Source of the DNA: Bacillus oleivorans
GTDB taxonomy: Bacteria; Bacillota; Bacilli; Bacillales; JC228
DNA: 64,000 bases
NCBI RefSeq assembly: GCF_900207585.1
Contig: NZ_OAOP01000001.1
Coordinates: 496,001 to 560,000 of the forward strand
Reading direction: 5' to 3'
Positions 30,502 to 39,934 of the stretch are shown piece after piece. Made by a program: the position numbers and the translations under genes. The number at the start of each line of letters is the position of its first letter. The first letter of the stretch is position 1. The notes beneath the pieces are model-generated. The model saw only the letters and a list, made by a program, of their open reading frames with translations. It was not told the DNA's origin and did not search any database.

Positions 30502-30524
30502 ACCCGAGACAATTAGTCCCGGGT
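30502..30524 (-). terminator. Terminator of the minus-strand three-gene operon
   Basis: A 9-position stem with one mismatch (ACCCGAGAC/GTCCCGGGT) and a TTTTAGTTT run on the minus strand. It can also stop transcription from the epimerase side. Confidence 0.7.
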
Positions 30525-30548
30525 CGTTCCTAAACTTTATAGTCCTGC

Positions 30549-30749
30549 TTAATACTTTCTTTGCCACTCATTGCATGAATTCCAAGCCTTTTTCTCAAAG
30601 TGGTTCTTGTAGCAAATTTGTTTTTCTTCAGGTTGATATTCATAGACATTTCTCATGCCTTTACGAGGTTTTACGTTTGCCCCGCCAGCGTAACCGTTCC
30701 AATGAAAGCACATGGCGCAAATTCTTGTATTAGGTGAGCAAACCTTCAT
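30549..30749 (-). CDS. Small Cys-rich protein, unknown function
   Basis: 66 residues with five cysteines: C4, C11 and C14 near the N-terminus (CSPNTRICAMC), then two more in the second half (ICYKN and NSCNEWQ). The pattern suggests a small zinc-ribbon-like or disulfide fold. A GGGAG ribosome site lies eight bases before ATG. It is 17 bases downstream of the 140-residue gene and shares its strand, so it is the last gene of a three-gene operon. I do not recognise the family. Confidence 0.6.
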   Translation of the reverse strand: MKVCSPNTRICAMCFHWNGYAGGANVKPRKGMRNVYEYQPEEKQICYKNHFEKKAWNSCNEWQRKY

Positions 30750-30766
30750 GTTCGTTTCTCCCTCTA

Positions 30767-31189
30767 TTATATTTCAATCGTTTTGTTACCCTCGATTAAA
30801 TTCGTTAACTGCTGGATGTTAGCAAAAGGGCTAGAAGAAACAATTTTGCTTAATCCTTGCATACCCGTACTGATTAAATCCTTGTCTCCGTCTTTTAATC
30901 CCTTATCAATAATTTCGAAAGACTTATGAATAGCTGAACTTCTTTCATCAAAAATTCGATCAAATACTTTGTGATAGAGCTCGTATTTCTTCTCAATTTC
31001 TGATAAAAGTATCGTTTTTTGCGCTTCGATTTTCGCTAATTCGCGTTCAGTCATTTTCGATTCTTTGTAAGCATCCGTCAGCTTTTCAAAAAAATCTAAT
31101 ACATCCGCTGCCGGCAGAATTTCCGAGACCTCATTTAATTTTTCTAAAACTTTACCAGAATCTTTCTTTGAAAATAATTTATCAAACAT
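30767..31189 (-). CDS. Unknown 140-residue soluble helical protein
   Basis: A soluble, charged and mostly helical protein with no signal peptide. Its N-terminus (MFDKLFSKKDSGKVLEKLNEVSEILPAADVLDFFEKL) and the segment KMTERELAKIEAQKTILLSEIEKKYELYHKVFDRIFDERS look like amphipathic or coiled-coil helices. I recognise only a general similarity to uncharacterised partner proteins. It starts 13 bases after the stop of the glycine-rich membrane protein gene, so they are very likely co-expressed and may form a complex. Confidence 0.75.
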   Translation of the reverse strand: MFDKLFSKKDSGKVLEKLNEVSEILPAADVLDFFEKLTDAYKESKMTERELAKIEAQKTILLSEIEKKYELYHKVFDRIFDERSSAIHKSFEIIDKGLKDGDKDLISTGMQGLSKIVSSSPFANIQQLTNLIEGNKTIEI

Positions 31190-31201
31190 CAGTAGCAGCT
31201 C

Positions 31202-32122
31202 CTATTCTTCGAAGACTTTTGTGTCAATTAACATCGCAAAATCACTGGCAATCCCGCCAATGTATGCGATCTGCCGGTAGTCTTTTTTTGAAAAGTAATT
31301 ACCTCTAAAAACATTTTTTCTAACCCATTTAACAAATCTTGATAGGACGGGTACTTTATAAATTTCTTTATATACTTTTTGAAACTCTAGATCGAAAACT
31401 TGAGTTAATTTTTCCAATGAAACGATTAGTTCTTCGGATCGTTTTTCTATCAAATCTAATTTTAGCAGATTTTCTCGAATTTGATCCAAGACCTTAACAA
31501 CTTTAACCATATCCTTTTCAATCTCATTTATTTTTTTATTGGCTTGTACATGAGAAAAAATCCCGGTCAAAGCAAGAGCGGGGATCACGACCAATCCGCC
31601 GATTACAGCAGATCCTGCTGCCATGCCACCGCCGCCAACAGCAGTTGCTCCGCCACCAAACCATGCCAGCGTTGCGTTCGTAGCGGCTGCACCTGATAGC
31701 CCTGCGATAGCGGTTCCAGTTGAAGCTGTTCCAAATGTGGAAACAAGGGCCCATGCCCCGACAGCTGTTCCGGCTCCAGAAGAGATTCCTTTTGTTGCAT
31801 TCATTGCCATTTCGCCAGCCGAGATAGTAGAATCGATTTGATCAAAATTGATAGATTCTATTTCATTGCCAAGACTTTTAAAAGCAAACTCCCTGTCTTT
31901 CCCTTTTAAATTATTGGAGATCTTACTGATTTTTTTAAGGGATTTTACGGATTGTATTTTTATTTCGATTACCTTTTCTAAGGTTTGATTGACCGTACCC
32001 CTTTTACTTTCCATTTCTTGATAGAGTGATTGATACTCATATTGTAAGTCTTCAAACTCTTCGATTTTCCTTTCAATTCTCCCAGCTGCCCCGAAAGTAA
32101 TTATGTTTTTAATTAAACTCAT
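31202..32122 (-). CDS. Unknown protein with Gly/Ala-rich membrane hairpin
   Basis: 306 residues in three parts: an N-terminal charged coiled coil (about 15-95), a Gly/Ala-rich hydrophobic block (about 100-190) and a C-terminal coiled coil plus basic tail (about 190-306). The block begins GTASTGTAIAGLSGAAATN and continues through LAWFGGGATAVGGGGMAAGS to VIGGLVVIPALALTGIF. The helix-hairpin-helix layout recalls alpha-helical pore-forming proteins, but I cannot assign a family; the glycine-rich motif seems to recur in bacterial hypothetical proteins. There is no signal peptide. ATG follows AAGGAGA. It is the first gene of a three-gene operon; TATAAT 50-60 bases upstream is a possible -10. Confidence 0.78.
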   Translation of the reverse strand: MSLIKNIITFGAAGRIERKIEEFEDLQYEYQSLYQEMESKRGTVNQTLEKVIEIKIQSVKSLKKISKISNNLKGKDREFAFKSLGNEIESINFDQIDSTISAGEMAMNATKGISSGAGTAVGAWALVSTFGTASTGTAIAGLSGAAATNATLAWFGGGATAVGGGGMAAGSAVIGGLVVIPALALTGIFSHVQANKKINEIEKDMVKVVKVLDQIRENLLKLDLIEKRSEELIVSLEKLTQVFDLEFQKVYKEIYKVPVLSRFVKWVRKNVFRGNYFSKKDYRQIAYIGGIASDFAMLIDTKVFEE

Positions 32123-32238
32123 TGTGTCTCCTTAAGTGAAATCTATCATTATTAGGACTTTTATCCCTATTATAATAGAGTGTGGTTAATATTGGTACTA
32201 TTGGAAAGGATTTTTCAAAATGAAAATAGGCATGCAAA

Positions 32239-32273
32239 AGGACACGTCCACCTTAAAAAAGGGAACGTGTCCT
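32239..32273. terminator. Hairpin upstream of the minus-strand operon
   Basis: AGGACACGTCC and GGAACGTGTCCT pair with a one-base bulge; an AATTTTT run follows on the plus strand. Confidence 0.6.
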
Positions 32274-32371
32274 ATTAATTTTTAAAATCATCAGAAGAGC
32301 GGAGCCAAGAATAGATCCTCCTCCTGCTCCAACAATCGTACCAATTGTACTAGAATGCTATCCGACTAGAA

Positions 32372-32989
32372 GTAAAAGGGAATGGAACCATTGTAGATCA
32401 AAACGGAAAATTACCGACTGAAAATGAATTAGCTGAAACCTTTCAAGTAAGTCGTGTAACTGTTAGATCGGAAAAGAGGGAGCGGGACCTTTCTCAAAAG
32501 TAATAATTCGGAAAACTGGGTCGGGGAACTAATGGGTTTCTCTGAATCATTCGAAGCTGCCGGTGTTCAACATGGGACAAAAGTACTGTATAAAGGACGC
32601 AATCATAATCCTGAGGAAAAAATAAAAGCACAGTTAAAAACAGGTGAAGTTTGGGAGCTTAAGCGTCTTCCATTTGCCGATGGGAACCTATTGACATCGA
32701 ACATTCCTATTTTCCAATCGAAATCGGAATCGAGATTAGTAAACAAAAAGATCTCAATCAAATATTGACCTATCGATTCATTGAGCAAGAGCTAAACATC
32801 AATTTACACGAAGCCAAGCAAATTGTAAGTGCGGTAAATGCTAGCCGTGATGAAGCAAGAACTCTAAATATCCCCATTGGTGACGCACTTCTTTATACGG
32901 AAAGTCTATCCCTTTCAACTATAGGTGAACCCGTAGAATATTTGCAATCTGTATATCGTTCAGACTACTTCCTTAACTCGAATTCATAA
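32372..32989 (+). pseudogene. Decayed GntR-family regulator with UTRA domain
   Basis: Pieces of one regulator lie in different frames. First is the GntR helix-turn-helix (GKLPTENELAETFQVSRVTVR), which ends in a stop after about 45 codons. Then comes the start of the effector domain (MGFSESFEAAGVQHGTKVLYKG), and in another frame the rest of a UTRA domain (LTYRFIEQELNINLHEAKQ to VEYLQSVYRSDYF). At least two frameshifts and loss of the true N-terminus make it non-functional. It may once have controlled the operon downstream. No gene is visible between 32123 and 32371 apart from a hairpin and a short Gly-rich remnant on the minus strand. Confidence 0.8.
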
Positions 32990-33007
32990 CCTGCGAGATT
33001 TCTAAAT

Positions 33008-33040
33008 CGACTGCACACTGGGCAGTCGTTCTGTTTTTTC
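33008..33040 (+). terminator. Terminator of the decayed regulator
   Basis: CGACTGC and GCAGTCG pair around a 7-base loop, followed by TTCTGTTTTTT. The stretch 33041-33431 after it is AT-rich and must hold the promoter of the peptide locus; I could not pick one with confidence. Confidence 0.8.
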
Positions 33041-33431
33041 AGCCCATAAAAAGTTGTATCTTAAAAATTAAAGTAAAAAGTAGGAAAGGAAATAGTCAAA
33101 ACATTAAAAAAATTATTGCATTAATTATCAAATGTGCTAATAATAGATGTAACAATAAAGTTTTTACACCCTATCTTCTAAAACAAGAAGTATTAACTTC
33201 TAACCTCTCAGTTTTTACAAACTCTCAAAAAGCTCCAAGACCATACTCTAATAAAACTCTGACTTACCATCCTATTTCAAACACACATCATAATTGTCTT
33301 ACGTCCAAGAGGATCGCATAACGAATATGTGCAGCTCTAGCATATGTTTTATTTAATGATTCGAATTCAGAAATTCTCGAAATACAGGTTTCCCCCTCTA
33401 AAATTTATCTTAAAAGTGAGGTTGATATTTT

Positions 33432-35741
33432 ATGTATGCCGATCTTAACGGTACTAGAATTTTCTTTGAAGTGGACGGAACCGGCTGGAAAAAAGAAGGA
33501 GATAAATTGGTTGATAAACCTGTGTGTTTTGTATTGCATGGTGGCCCTGGCGGTACACATTTAGGCTTTCGTCCCCATTTCAGCCAATTAAATGAAACGC
33601 TTCAGCTGGTATATATAGATAACCGGGGCAGCGGCTTTTCTGATCGAGGTCCACAAAAATCCTACACTCTAGAAAATAATGTGGAAGACGTAGAAGCACT
33701 GAGAAAATACTTAGGTTTTAAAAAAATCTATTTACTGGGGCACTCTTATGGCGGAATGGTAGCGATGAGTTACGCCTTAAAGTATCAGGACAATCTCGAT
33801 GGATTGCTTTTGCTGACTACATCTCCAAGCTCTAGTTTTTTGGAAAAAGCAAAAGCTTTTGTTGAAAAGAATGGTACTGAGGAGCAAAAAGAAATGGCAA
33901 ATGTTTTATGGAATGGAGCGTTCCAATCCTTAGATCATGTAGCGAAATACTACCAGGTAATGGGTCCGCTTTATTCTAAAAAACAGTCAGATGTCGATAC
34001 ACCGCAAGCTGCTGTTTTAGGGCATAGATCATATGAGGCTTTAAATGAAGGGTTTGGAAATTTCCTCCGTTCTTTCGATATGAGAGATCAATTAGAAACT
34101 ATATATGTTCCAACCTTGGTTATGGCGGGGAGATATGATTGGATCACCCCGGTTGAAGAATCTGAACAAATTGCTTCCCTTATTCCAAACAGCCGACTCG
34201 TTGTGTTTGAAAATAGCAGCCATAATGTTCACGTGGATGAAACGGAAACATTTTTTGAAACGGTTTTAACTTTTATTAATCATACAGGAGGTAAAAAGAT
34301 GAGTAAGGTCGATTCATTGCCAGGGTTCGAAGAGGCAGCACAAAAACTTGTCGAAAAGTATCATATTCCTGGAACCTCAGTAGCTCTCGCAAAAGAGGGA
34401 GAAGTTATTTATCAGACATCATTTGGATTTCGAAATGTAGAGAATGCATATCCAATCAATGAAGATACCGTTTTTGGGATTGGATCCATCACAAAATCCT
34501 TCACCTGCGTAGCAATCATGCAGTTGCAGGAGCAAGGCAAACTACAGGTGCATGATCCCATTATTCAATATTTACCTGAATTTAGGCTGAAGGATTCTAG
34601 CACTGTAAAAGAATTGACCATCCATCATTTAATGACACATTCTGCTGGAATCCCTCCATTAAGTACCTTGTATTACGCTATGAGAAGAACCATGGAAATA
34701 GATCCTTCAGTCAAAGACTACAAAAGCCTATTAGTGGACGAGAAGGATAAAGATTATATCGATACGTATGAGCAACTAATGGATTTTATTGCAAATGAGG
34801 ATGTAGAGCTGCTTGGAAAGCCGGGAAAACATTTCAGCTATTCAAATGATAGCTATGCCTTATTAGGATGCATCATCGAACGAGTGAGCGGAGAATCGTA
34901 TGAACAATATGTATATGATCATATTTTAAAGCCATGCGGAATGAATCGGAGTTTCTTCACCATAGATGAGTATGGAGCAGATGGCAATGTATCAATGAGT
35001 TATGCCATTGAATCAGTTGATGACAGAAAGCGGGTGTATGAGGCCCCTATTTGGTGGGATGCTCCTGCTATGAGGGCTGCGGGGTTTTTAAAGTCAACAG
35101 CGAAAGATATGTTGAAATATGCAGAAATCTTTCGGAATGGCGGCGTAGTGAATGACAAGCGGATTTTAAATGAATCAAGTGTCAATGAAATGATGAAGCA
35201 TCACATTAAGATTCAGCCTGGTAAATTTTATGGATATGGATTAATGATTACAGAAGATTATTTTGGAACCAAATTAATTGAGCATGGCGGGAATTTAAAG
35301 GCCATTGCAGCACAAATGAGTATTTTGCCTGAGGAAGGAATCACAGGAGTCATACTTACTAACCTAGCGGGCGTTCCGGCATCAAGGATTCTGGAGCTGG
35401 CTTTCAATGATTTACAGGGGAGAGATCCAAATACGTCCCATATGGACTTAAAAGAAGTCGAGCTGCCTTTAGCCATTTTGGAGAAATATGCTGGGGATTA
35501 TGTATCCAATGAAGGCACGAAAGTATCGATTGGAATCGAAAATGAAAAACTGACTTTTACTTATCAGGGAAATGTACATCCAATCAAGCCCGTTGGAGAG
35601 AATCTCTTCCTGGCTAAAGTAAATGATTTATTTGAATTGTTACAGATTCATAGAGACGAAAATGGCAATGCAGAGAGTATTACTTGTCATTATCGAAAAT
35701 TCCCAAAGGTAAGCAGTAAACAATTGACAAAGGAAATCTAA
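33432..35741 (+). CDS. Alpha/beta-hydrolase fused to beta-lactamase-fold serine hydrolase
   Basis: 769 residues in one frame. Residues 1-about 285 form a proline-iminopeptidase-like alpha/beta hydrolase: HGGPGG (36-41), nucleophile S105 in GHSYGG, an Asp in GRYDW and a His in SSHNVH. Residues 290-769 are a class C beta-lactamase/DD-peptidase fold: S352-x-x-K355 in SITKSF, YSN in HFSYSNDSY and EHGG in place of KTG. There is no signal peptide, so both parts should be cytoplasmic. Inside the frame, AGGAGG (34286-34291) lies seven bases before ATG 34299 (residue 290), so the second half could also be made alone. The layout suggests two genes joined by loss of a stop. It is the first gene of the peptide locus. 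Confidence 0.9.
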   Translation: MYADLNGTRIFFEVDGTGWKKEGDKLVDKPVCFVLHGGPGGTHLGFRPHFSQLNETLQLVYIDNRGSGFSDRGPQKSYTLENNVEDVEALRKYLGFKKIYLLGHSYGGMVAMSYALKYQDNLDGLLLLTTSPSSSFLEKAKAFVEKNGTEEQKEMANVLWNGAFQSLDHVAKYYQVMGPLYSKKQSDVDTPQAAVLGHRSYEALNEGFGNFLRSFDMRDQLETIYVPTLVMAGRYDWITPVEESEQIASLIPNSRLVVFENSSHNVHVDETETFFETVLTFINHTGGKKMSKVDSLPGFEEAAQKLVEKYHIPGTSVALAKEGEVIYQTSFGFRNVENAYPINEDTVFGIGSITKSFTCVAIMQLQEQGKLQVHDPIIQYLPEFRLKDSSTVKELTIHHLMTHSAGIPPLSTLYYAMRRTMEIDPSVKDYKSLLVDEKDKDYIDTYEQLMDFIANEDVELLGKPGKHFSYSNDSYALLGCIIERVSGESYEQYVYDHILKPCGMNRSFFTIDEYGADGNVSMSYAIESVDDRKRVYEAPIWWDAPAMRAAGFLKSTAKDMLKYAEIFRNGGVVNDKRILNESSVNEMMKHHIKIQPGKFYGYGLMITEDYFGTKLIEHGGNLKAIAAQMSILPEEGITGVILTNLAGVPASRILELAFNDLQGRDPNTSHMDLKEVELPLAILEKYAGDYVSNEGTKVSIGIENEKLTFTYQGNVHPIKPVGENLFLAKVNDLFELLQIHRDENGNAESITCHYRKFPKVSSKQLTKEI

Positions 35742-35762
35742 AGAAATCGGGGGTATAGTGGC

Positions 35763-37253
35763 ATGAGGATTTTAATTGGACAAATTGCACATGAAACAAA
35801 CACGTTTTCCAACGTTAAAACAGATAAAAAGGCTTTTTCACTGTGGGGCTGGGATACTGGCGAAACAATCACCACAAAACATCACAGCGTCAGGAACTAT
35901 CTCGGGGGGATGATTGCACAGGCCGAAGAATTAGGAATAGAGATCATCCCAACCTTTGCAACATTTGCTTATCCTTCAGGTGTGATAACAAAGGAAACGT
36001 ATGAAGCCTTAAAACTAGAACTGTTAAATGGCATACAAAATGCTAAAGATTACGATGCAATATGTCTAGCCTTACACGGTGCAGGTGTAACGGAAACGAC
36101 TGAAGATCTAGAGGGGGATCTGCTTAAAGAAATCCGGAAAATAGCAGGCTATGAAGTTCCTGTCGTCATCACACTTGATCTCCACGCTAATGTAACACAA
36201 ACAATGGTGAGCGAGGCGGATGCCATTCTCGGAAATCATCTGTATCCTCATACTGATTCTTATGAAATTGGGATCGAGGCTGTAAATGTAGCACAAAAAA
36301 TAGTTGAAAACGGGCTCAAACCAACCATGCATTTAATCAAGCTGCCTTTAGCAATTCCGACATCAACTACTAATCTATCACCAGCAAAGGATGTCAATGA
36401 CCGTTGCTTTGAATGGGAAAAAAACAGCAGATTGATAGATTGTACGTTTTATCACGGGTTCCCATATACCAATATTTCCGATTTTGGTGTCAGTGTTTTA
36501 GCTACATCCCTTAATGACCCGGAGATCGCTAGAGATGCAGCTCAAGATGTAGCCTCTTATATCTGGGAGCAAAAAGAGGCTTTTTTCATAAAGCAGCCAT
36601 CTCCAAAAGAAGCAATTGCTCAAGCGTTACAGCATCACGGACATCCGGTTGTGCTTAATGAAACCTCTGATAACCCCGGTGGAGGAACACCTGGTGATGG
36701 TACTTATCTTTTACGGGCATTAATAGAGGAAAAAGTTGAAAAAGCTTGCTTTGGCTTTATTTACGACCCAGAAGTAGTAGATATTGCTTTTCGTGCCGGG
36801 GTTGGAGCGAATATCGAGGTGGTGCTTGGAGGAAAAACGGATCAGCTGCATGGGGAGCCGATTCCACTGATAGCGTACGTGAAATGTTTAACTGACGGTA
36901 ACTTTATTCAGTCTTCACCAATGGGTAAAGGCGGACAAGTTAATCTTGGCCGATCTGTACGTCTTCAATCTGGCGGTGTTGACATCATCGTTTGTTCCGT
37001 CAGATCGCAAACACTTGATGAACAAATCTTTTTGCTGCACGGAATAGATGTATCCGCCTATAAAATTGTTGCCTTAAAATCTAGTCAGCACTTTAGAGCT
37101 GGCTTTGAACCGATTAGTTCAAAGATTATTACGGTTGACTCTCCAGGATTAACTACTTTAGATTTTACTGCCTTCCAATATACAAATCTCAGAAAAAATA
37201 TCTATCCTATAACGGAAGTATCACAAGAATCTATCAGAGTGATTACAGGTTAA
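35763..37253 (+). CDS. M81 family metallopeptidase (MlrC-like)
   Basis: 496 residues. The N-terminus ILIGQIAHETNTFS, then VITLDLHANVT and GNHLYPHTDSYEIG (metal-binding Asp/His), NETSDNPGGGTPGDGTYLL and the C-terminal domain with SSQHFRAGFEPI match MlrC, the zinc peptidase that makes the last cuts of linearised microcystin. Family members elsewhere are poorly studied, so the substrate here is not known. It starts 21 bases after the fusion gene and belongs to the same operon as the peptide importer, which points to intracellular hydrolysis of an imported peptide or amide. Confidence 0.9.
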   Translation: MRILIGQIAHETNTFSNVKTDKKAFSLWGWDTGETITTKHHSVRNYLGGMIAQAEELGIEIIPTFATFAYPSGVITKETYEALKLELLNGIQNAKDYDAICLALHGAGVTETTEDLEGDLLKEIRKIAGYEVPVVITLDLHANVTQTMVSEADAILGNHLYPHTDSYEIGIEAVNVAQKIVENGLKPTMHLIKLPLAIPTSTTNLSPAKDVNDRCFEWEKNSRLIDCTFYHGFPYTNISDFGVSVLATSLNDPEIARDAAQDVASYIWEQKEAFFIKQPSPKEAIAQALQHHGHPVVLNETSDNPGGGTPGDGTYLLRALIEEKVEKACFGFIYDPEVVDIAFRAGVGANIEVVLGGKTDQLHGEPIPLIAYVKCLTDGNFIQSSPMGKGGQVNLGRSVRLQSGGVDIIVCSVRSQTLDEQIFLLHGIDVSAYKIVALKSSQHFRAGFEPISSKIITVDSPGLTTLDFTAFQYTNLRKNIYPITEVSQESIRVITG

Positions 37254-37300
37254 GCAGCCTTAGGTTCAAAACAATATGGAGAATAGGAGAGTGAATTAAA

Positions 37301-38866
37301 ATGAAGAAATATTATTTACATGTACTTTTTTTACTATTGGCTGTCTTCATCTTCACTGGATGCAAGCAATCAGGCAATACACAGCCGACAGATGGAGGCT
37401 CAGGACAACAGTCAGATGGCGGCACGATTGTTGTTACATCAGTCCGTGAACCCGATACGATTGATGTTCAAAGGACAACATGGGTCGATGATGCAAATGC
37501 TCATCTCTATGAACCTCTTGTTCGGTTTGATTTTGAAGGAAATATTGTTCCTGCATTAGCTGAGGATTATCAAGTTTCTGAGGATGGAAAAGTTATTTCC
37601 TTTACTTTAAAAGAAGGAGCTGCTTACCATACTGGTGAACCAGTTACAGCTGAAGCTGTTAAAAAATCGTTTGAACGTTTTCTCGAATCAGCTCCTACGA
37701 GTTATATGCTTGGTCCAGTTGAAGAGATAGTAGCTGAAGATGACCGAACAGTTGCATTTAAATTTAGTGAGCCGTTTGCTCCGTTCCTTAGTAATGCAAC
37801 CGTTGCTTATTTAGCACCGTTAGATCCCACGGTTATTGATGAATACGGAGAAGATTTTGGAATGCATGCCAGCAGTACTGGCATTTTAAAACTATCAGAA
37901 ATTAGCAGAGGCTCCTCTATTACATATGAAACCTTTGACGACTTTAATATTGGTCCGGATTACGCTCAAAATAAAGGAGCCGCGAATTTCGATAAAGTAG
38001 TTTTCCGATTTATTCCAGATGATGATACAAGATTATTAGAATTCAAAAGTGGAAATACACAAGTGATGCTTTCAGTCCCTCCAAACTATATAGCAGAATT
38101 GGAAAGCGATCCAAATACAGAATTAGCTAGATCTTTAGCCAATGGCCATGTATATCTTGGTTTTAATAATAAAAAAGAAAAATTCCAAGACATAAGAGTC
38201 AGAAAAGCAATCGCATTGGCCATTGATCGTACACCTATTGTGGATTTTGCTTTGGAAGGTGCAGCACAGCCAATCTTTGGGCCATTACCTCCAACTATTC
38301 CGGGCTATAACCAAGAGGTGGAAGATTATGCCGCTGAGATGTATGCACAGGATATAGAAGAGGCTAAAAGCTTGCTTGCTGAAGCAGGGTATGATGAGTC
38401 CAACCCATTACAAGTAGATCTGTGGGTAACGCAAGAGCCTGTCATGCAGCGTATTGCTCAAATTATTCAGAATCAGTTAAAAGAAGTGGGGGTTGAGATG
38501 AACATCTCTGTGCAGGAAGATGCAACTATTCGTGCTCAGTCACCTGAAGGGGTTCATGAAATGCTTTTATGGACATATGGCTGGTATGATGCTGACATTC
38601 TTCACTCCATGTTTGGAAGAGGTCTTTCAACACGAGTTCATTATCAAAATGATGAGTTAATTTCGATATTAGAAGAGGCACGTGTGACAATGGATCCTAA
38701 ACAAAGAATGGAACTTTATAAAGAAGCGCAAATGATTCTAGTAGATGAATCTCCATGGGTGCCATTATTTGTTCGGGAAAATGTAGTAGCGTATCGGGAT
38801 TTGGAAGGATTCAAGCTTCACCCGATAACTGGACAAATTATTTGGTCAGATGTCAAATTAAAATAG
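37301..38866 (+). CDS. Peptide ABC transporter substrate-binding lipoprotein (SBP_bac_5)
   Basis: 521 residues with lipobox FTGC (Cys21) after a hydrophobic signal, a Gly/Ser/Gln linker and the DppA/OppA-type fold (DTIDVQRTTWVDDANAHLYEPLVRFD, LAEDYQVSEDGKVISFTLKEGAAYHTGEPVTAEAVKKSFER). It binds the imported peptide outside the membrane. A strong hairpin follows the stop, so this gene may be expressed above the rest of the importer. Ligand size cannot be inferred from sequence. Confidence 0.92.
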   Translation: MKKYYLHVLFLLLAVFIFTGCKQSGNTQPTDGGSGQQSDGGTIVVTSVREPDTIDVQRTTWVDDANAHLYEPLVRFDFEGNIVPALAEDYQVSEDGKVISFTLKEGAAYHTGEPVTAEAVKKSFERFLESAPTSYMLGPVEEIVAEDDRTVAFKFSEPFAPFLSNATVAYLAPLDPTVIDEYGEDFGMHASSTGILKLSEISRGSSITYETFDDFNIGPDYAQNKGAANFDKVVFRFIPDDDTRLLEFKSGNTQVMLSVPPNYIAELESDPNTELARSLANGHVYLGFNNKKEKFQDIRVRKAIALAIDRTPIVDFALEGAAQPIFGPLPPTIPGYNQEVEDYAAEMYAQDIEEAKSLLAEAGYDESNPLQVDLWVTQEPVMQRIAQIIQNQLKEVGVEMNISVQEDATIRAQSPEGVHEMLLWTYGWYDADILHSMFGRGLSTRVHYQNDELISILEEARVTMDPKQRMELYKEAQMILVDESPWVPLFVRENVVAYRDLEGFKLHPITGQIIWSDVKLK

Positions 38867-38881
38867 GATGCCTTAAAAAAT

Positions 38882-38935
38882 AAGGAGATGGAAAGGTAAT
38901 GAAGCCTTTCCAATCTTCTTTATTTTAAATTTTTT
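38882..38935 (+). terminator. Attenuating hairpin after the binding-protein gene
   Basis: AAGGAGATGGAAAGG pairs with CCTTTCCAATCTTCTT (one bulge) around an 8-base loop, followed by a T-rich run. Partial termination would favour binding protein over permease. Confidence 0.7.
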
Positions 38936-38998
38936 GGAATGTAAGGAAGTTACTCGTCATATGTCAATCATCTGATAGTTATATAGGGGGGATATACC

Positions 38999-39919
38999 TT
39001 GTATAAGTATTTACTTAAGCGTTTATTTACGATGCTTCTCACCTTATTTGGCGTTTCCATTCTTGTATTTTTGATGGTTCATTTTATTCCCGGTGATCCA
39101 GTCCTCACTATATTAGGAGAATTTGCGACTGAAGAGGCTATTCGAAATTTAGAAAGCTCGTTAGGACTTGATCAGCCACTTTATATACAATATTTAAACT
39201 TTATATTTAGTGCAATACAAGGTGATTTAGGAACCTCTTATCTTACTGGGATCCCTGTATTACATGAAATTATAAATCGCTTCCCAATTACCTTTCAATT
39301 ATCAGTATACAGTTTACTGGTTGGATCAGTAGTAGGAATCGTTATGGGAACAGTAGCAGCCGTTAAACAAAACACCATATTTGATCGATTTGCTATGGTC
39401 ATTTCGTTAATTGGAATTTCTGCACCAGGATTTTGGATCGCGTTATTTTTAATCTATATTTTTTCCTATCAATTAGGATTATTTCCGATATCAGGGTATG
39501 AAGGGGTGTATTCTTTAATTCTGCCATCCATTACATTAGGACTTGGGGCAGCAGGAAATATCGCCAGAATGGCACGTTCAAGCTTACTTGAAGTTATTAA
39601 ACAGGATTATATGCGTACTGCAGAAGCTAAGGGGGCAAATGGTTTCCGTATGATATTAGGACACGGCCTGCAAAATGCTTTTATCCCAGTCATTACTGTA
39701 ATTGGACTACAATTTGGCAGTCTCCTGGCAGGTGCCGTAGTAACTGAAACTGTTTTTGCCTTACCGGGTATTGGCAGCCTTGCGGTTGACGCCATTGCTA
39801 CGAGAGATATGCCAACCATTCAGGGACTTGTATTGTTCATGGCATTTATGTTTATCCTTGTAAATCTATTAGTGGACATTATCTATAGTTTCATCGATCC
39901 AAGAATCAAGTACGAGTAG
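38999..39919 (+). CDS. Peptide ABC transporter permease (DppB-like)
   Basis: 306 residues with six predicted membrane segments. Family marks are RLFTMLLTLFGVSILVFLMVHFIPGDP at the N-terminus, the inner-membrane component signature around ARSSLLEVIKQDYMRTAEAKGA and the C-terminal LVLFMAFMFILVNLLVDIIYSFIDPR. The start is TTG 38999 after a GGGGGG ribosome site; no ATG lies in the right place. It pairs with the next permease. Confidence 0.93.
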   Translation: MYKYLLKRLFTMLLTLFGVSILVFLMVHFIPGDPVLTILGEFATEEAIRNLESSLGLDQPLYIQYLNFIFSAIQGDLGTSYLTGIPVLHEIINRFPITFQLSVYSLLVGSVVGIVMGTVAAVKQNTIFDRFAMVISLIGISAPGFWIALFLIYIFSYQLGLFPISGYEGVYSLILPSITLGLGAAGNIARMARSSLLEVIKQDYMRTAEAKGANGFRMILGHGLQNAFIPVITVIGLQFGSLLAGAVVTETVFALPGIGSLAVDAIATRDMPTIQGLVLFMAFMFILVNLLVDIIYSFIDPRIKYE

Positions 39920-39934
39920 AAAGGAGGAAAGCTA

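Noticed and set aside
31481-31841. Several frames opposite the glycine-rich protein
   Set aside because: They are low-complexity shadows caused by GGN/GCN codons; the minus-strand gene has a ribosome site and operon context.
32280-32350. Gly-rich hydrophobic stretch on the minus strand (GTIVGAGGGSILGSALLMI)
   Set aside because: It has no start codon with a ribosome site and no continuation; at most a remnant of a lost gene.
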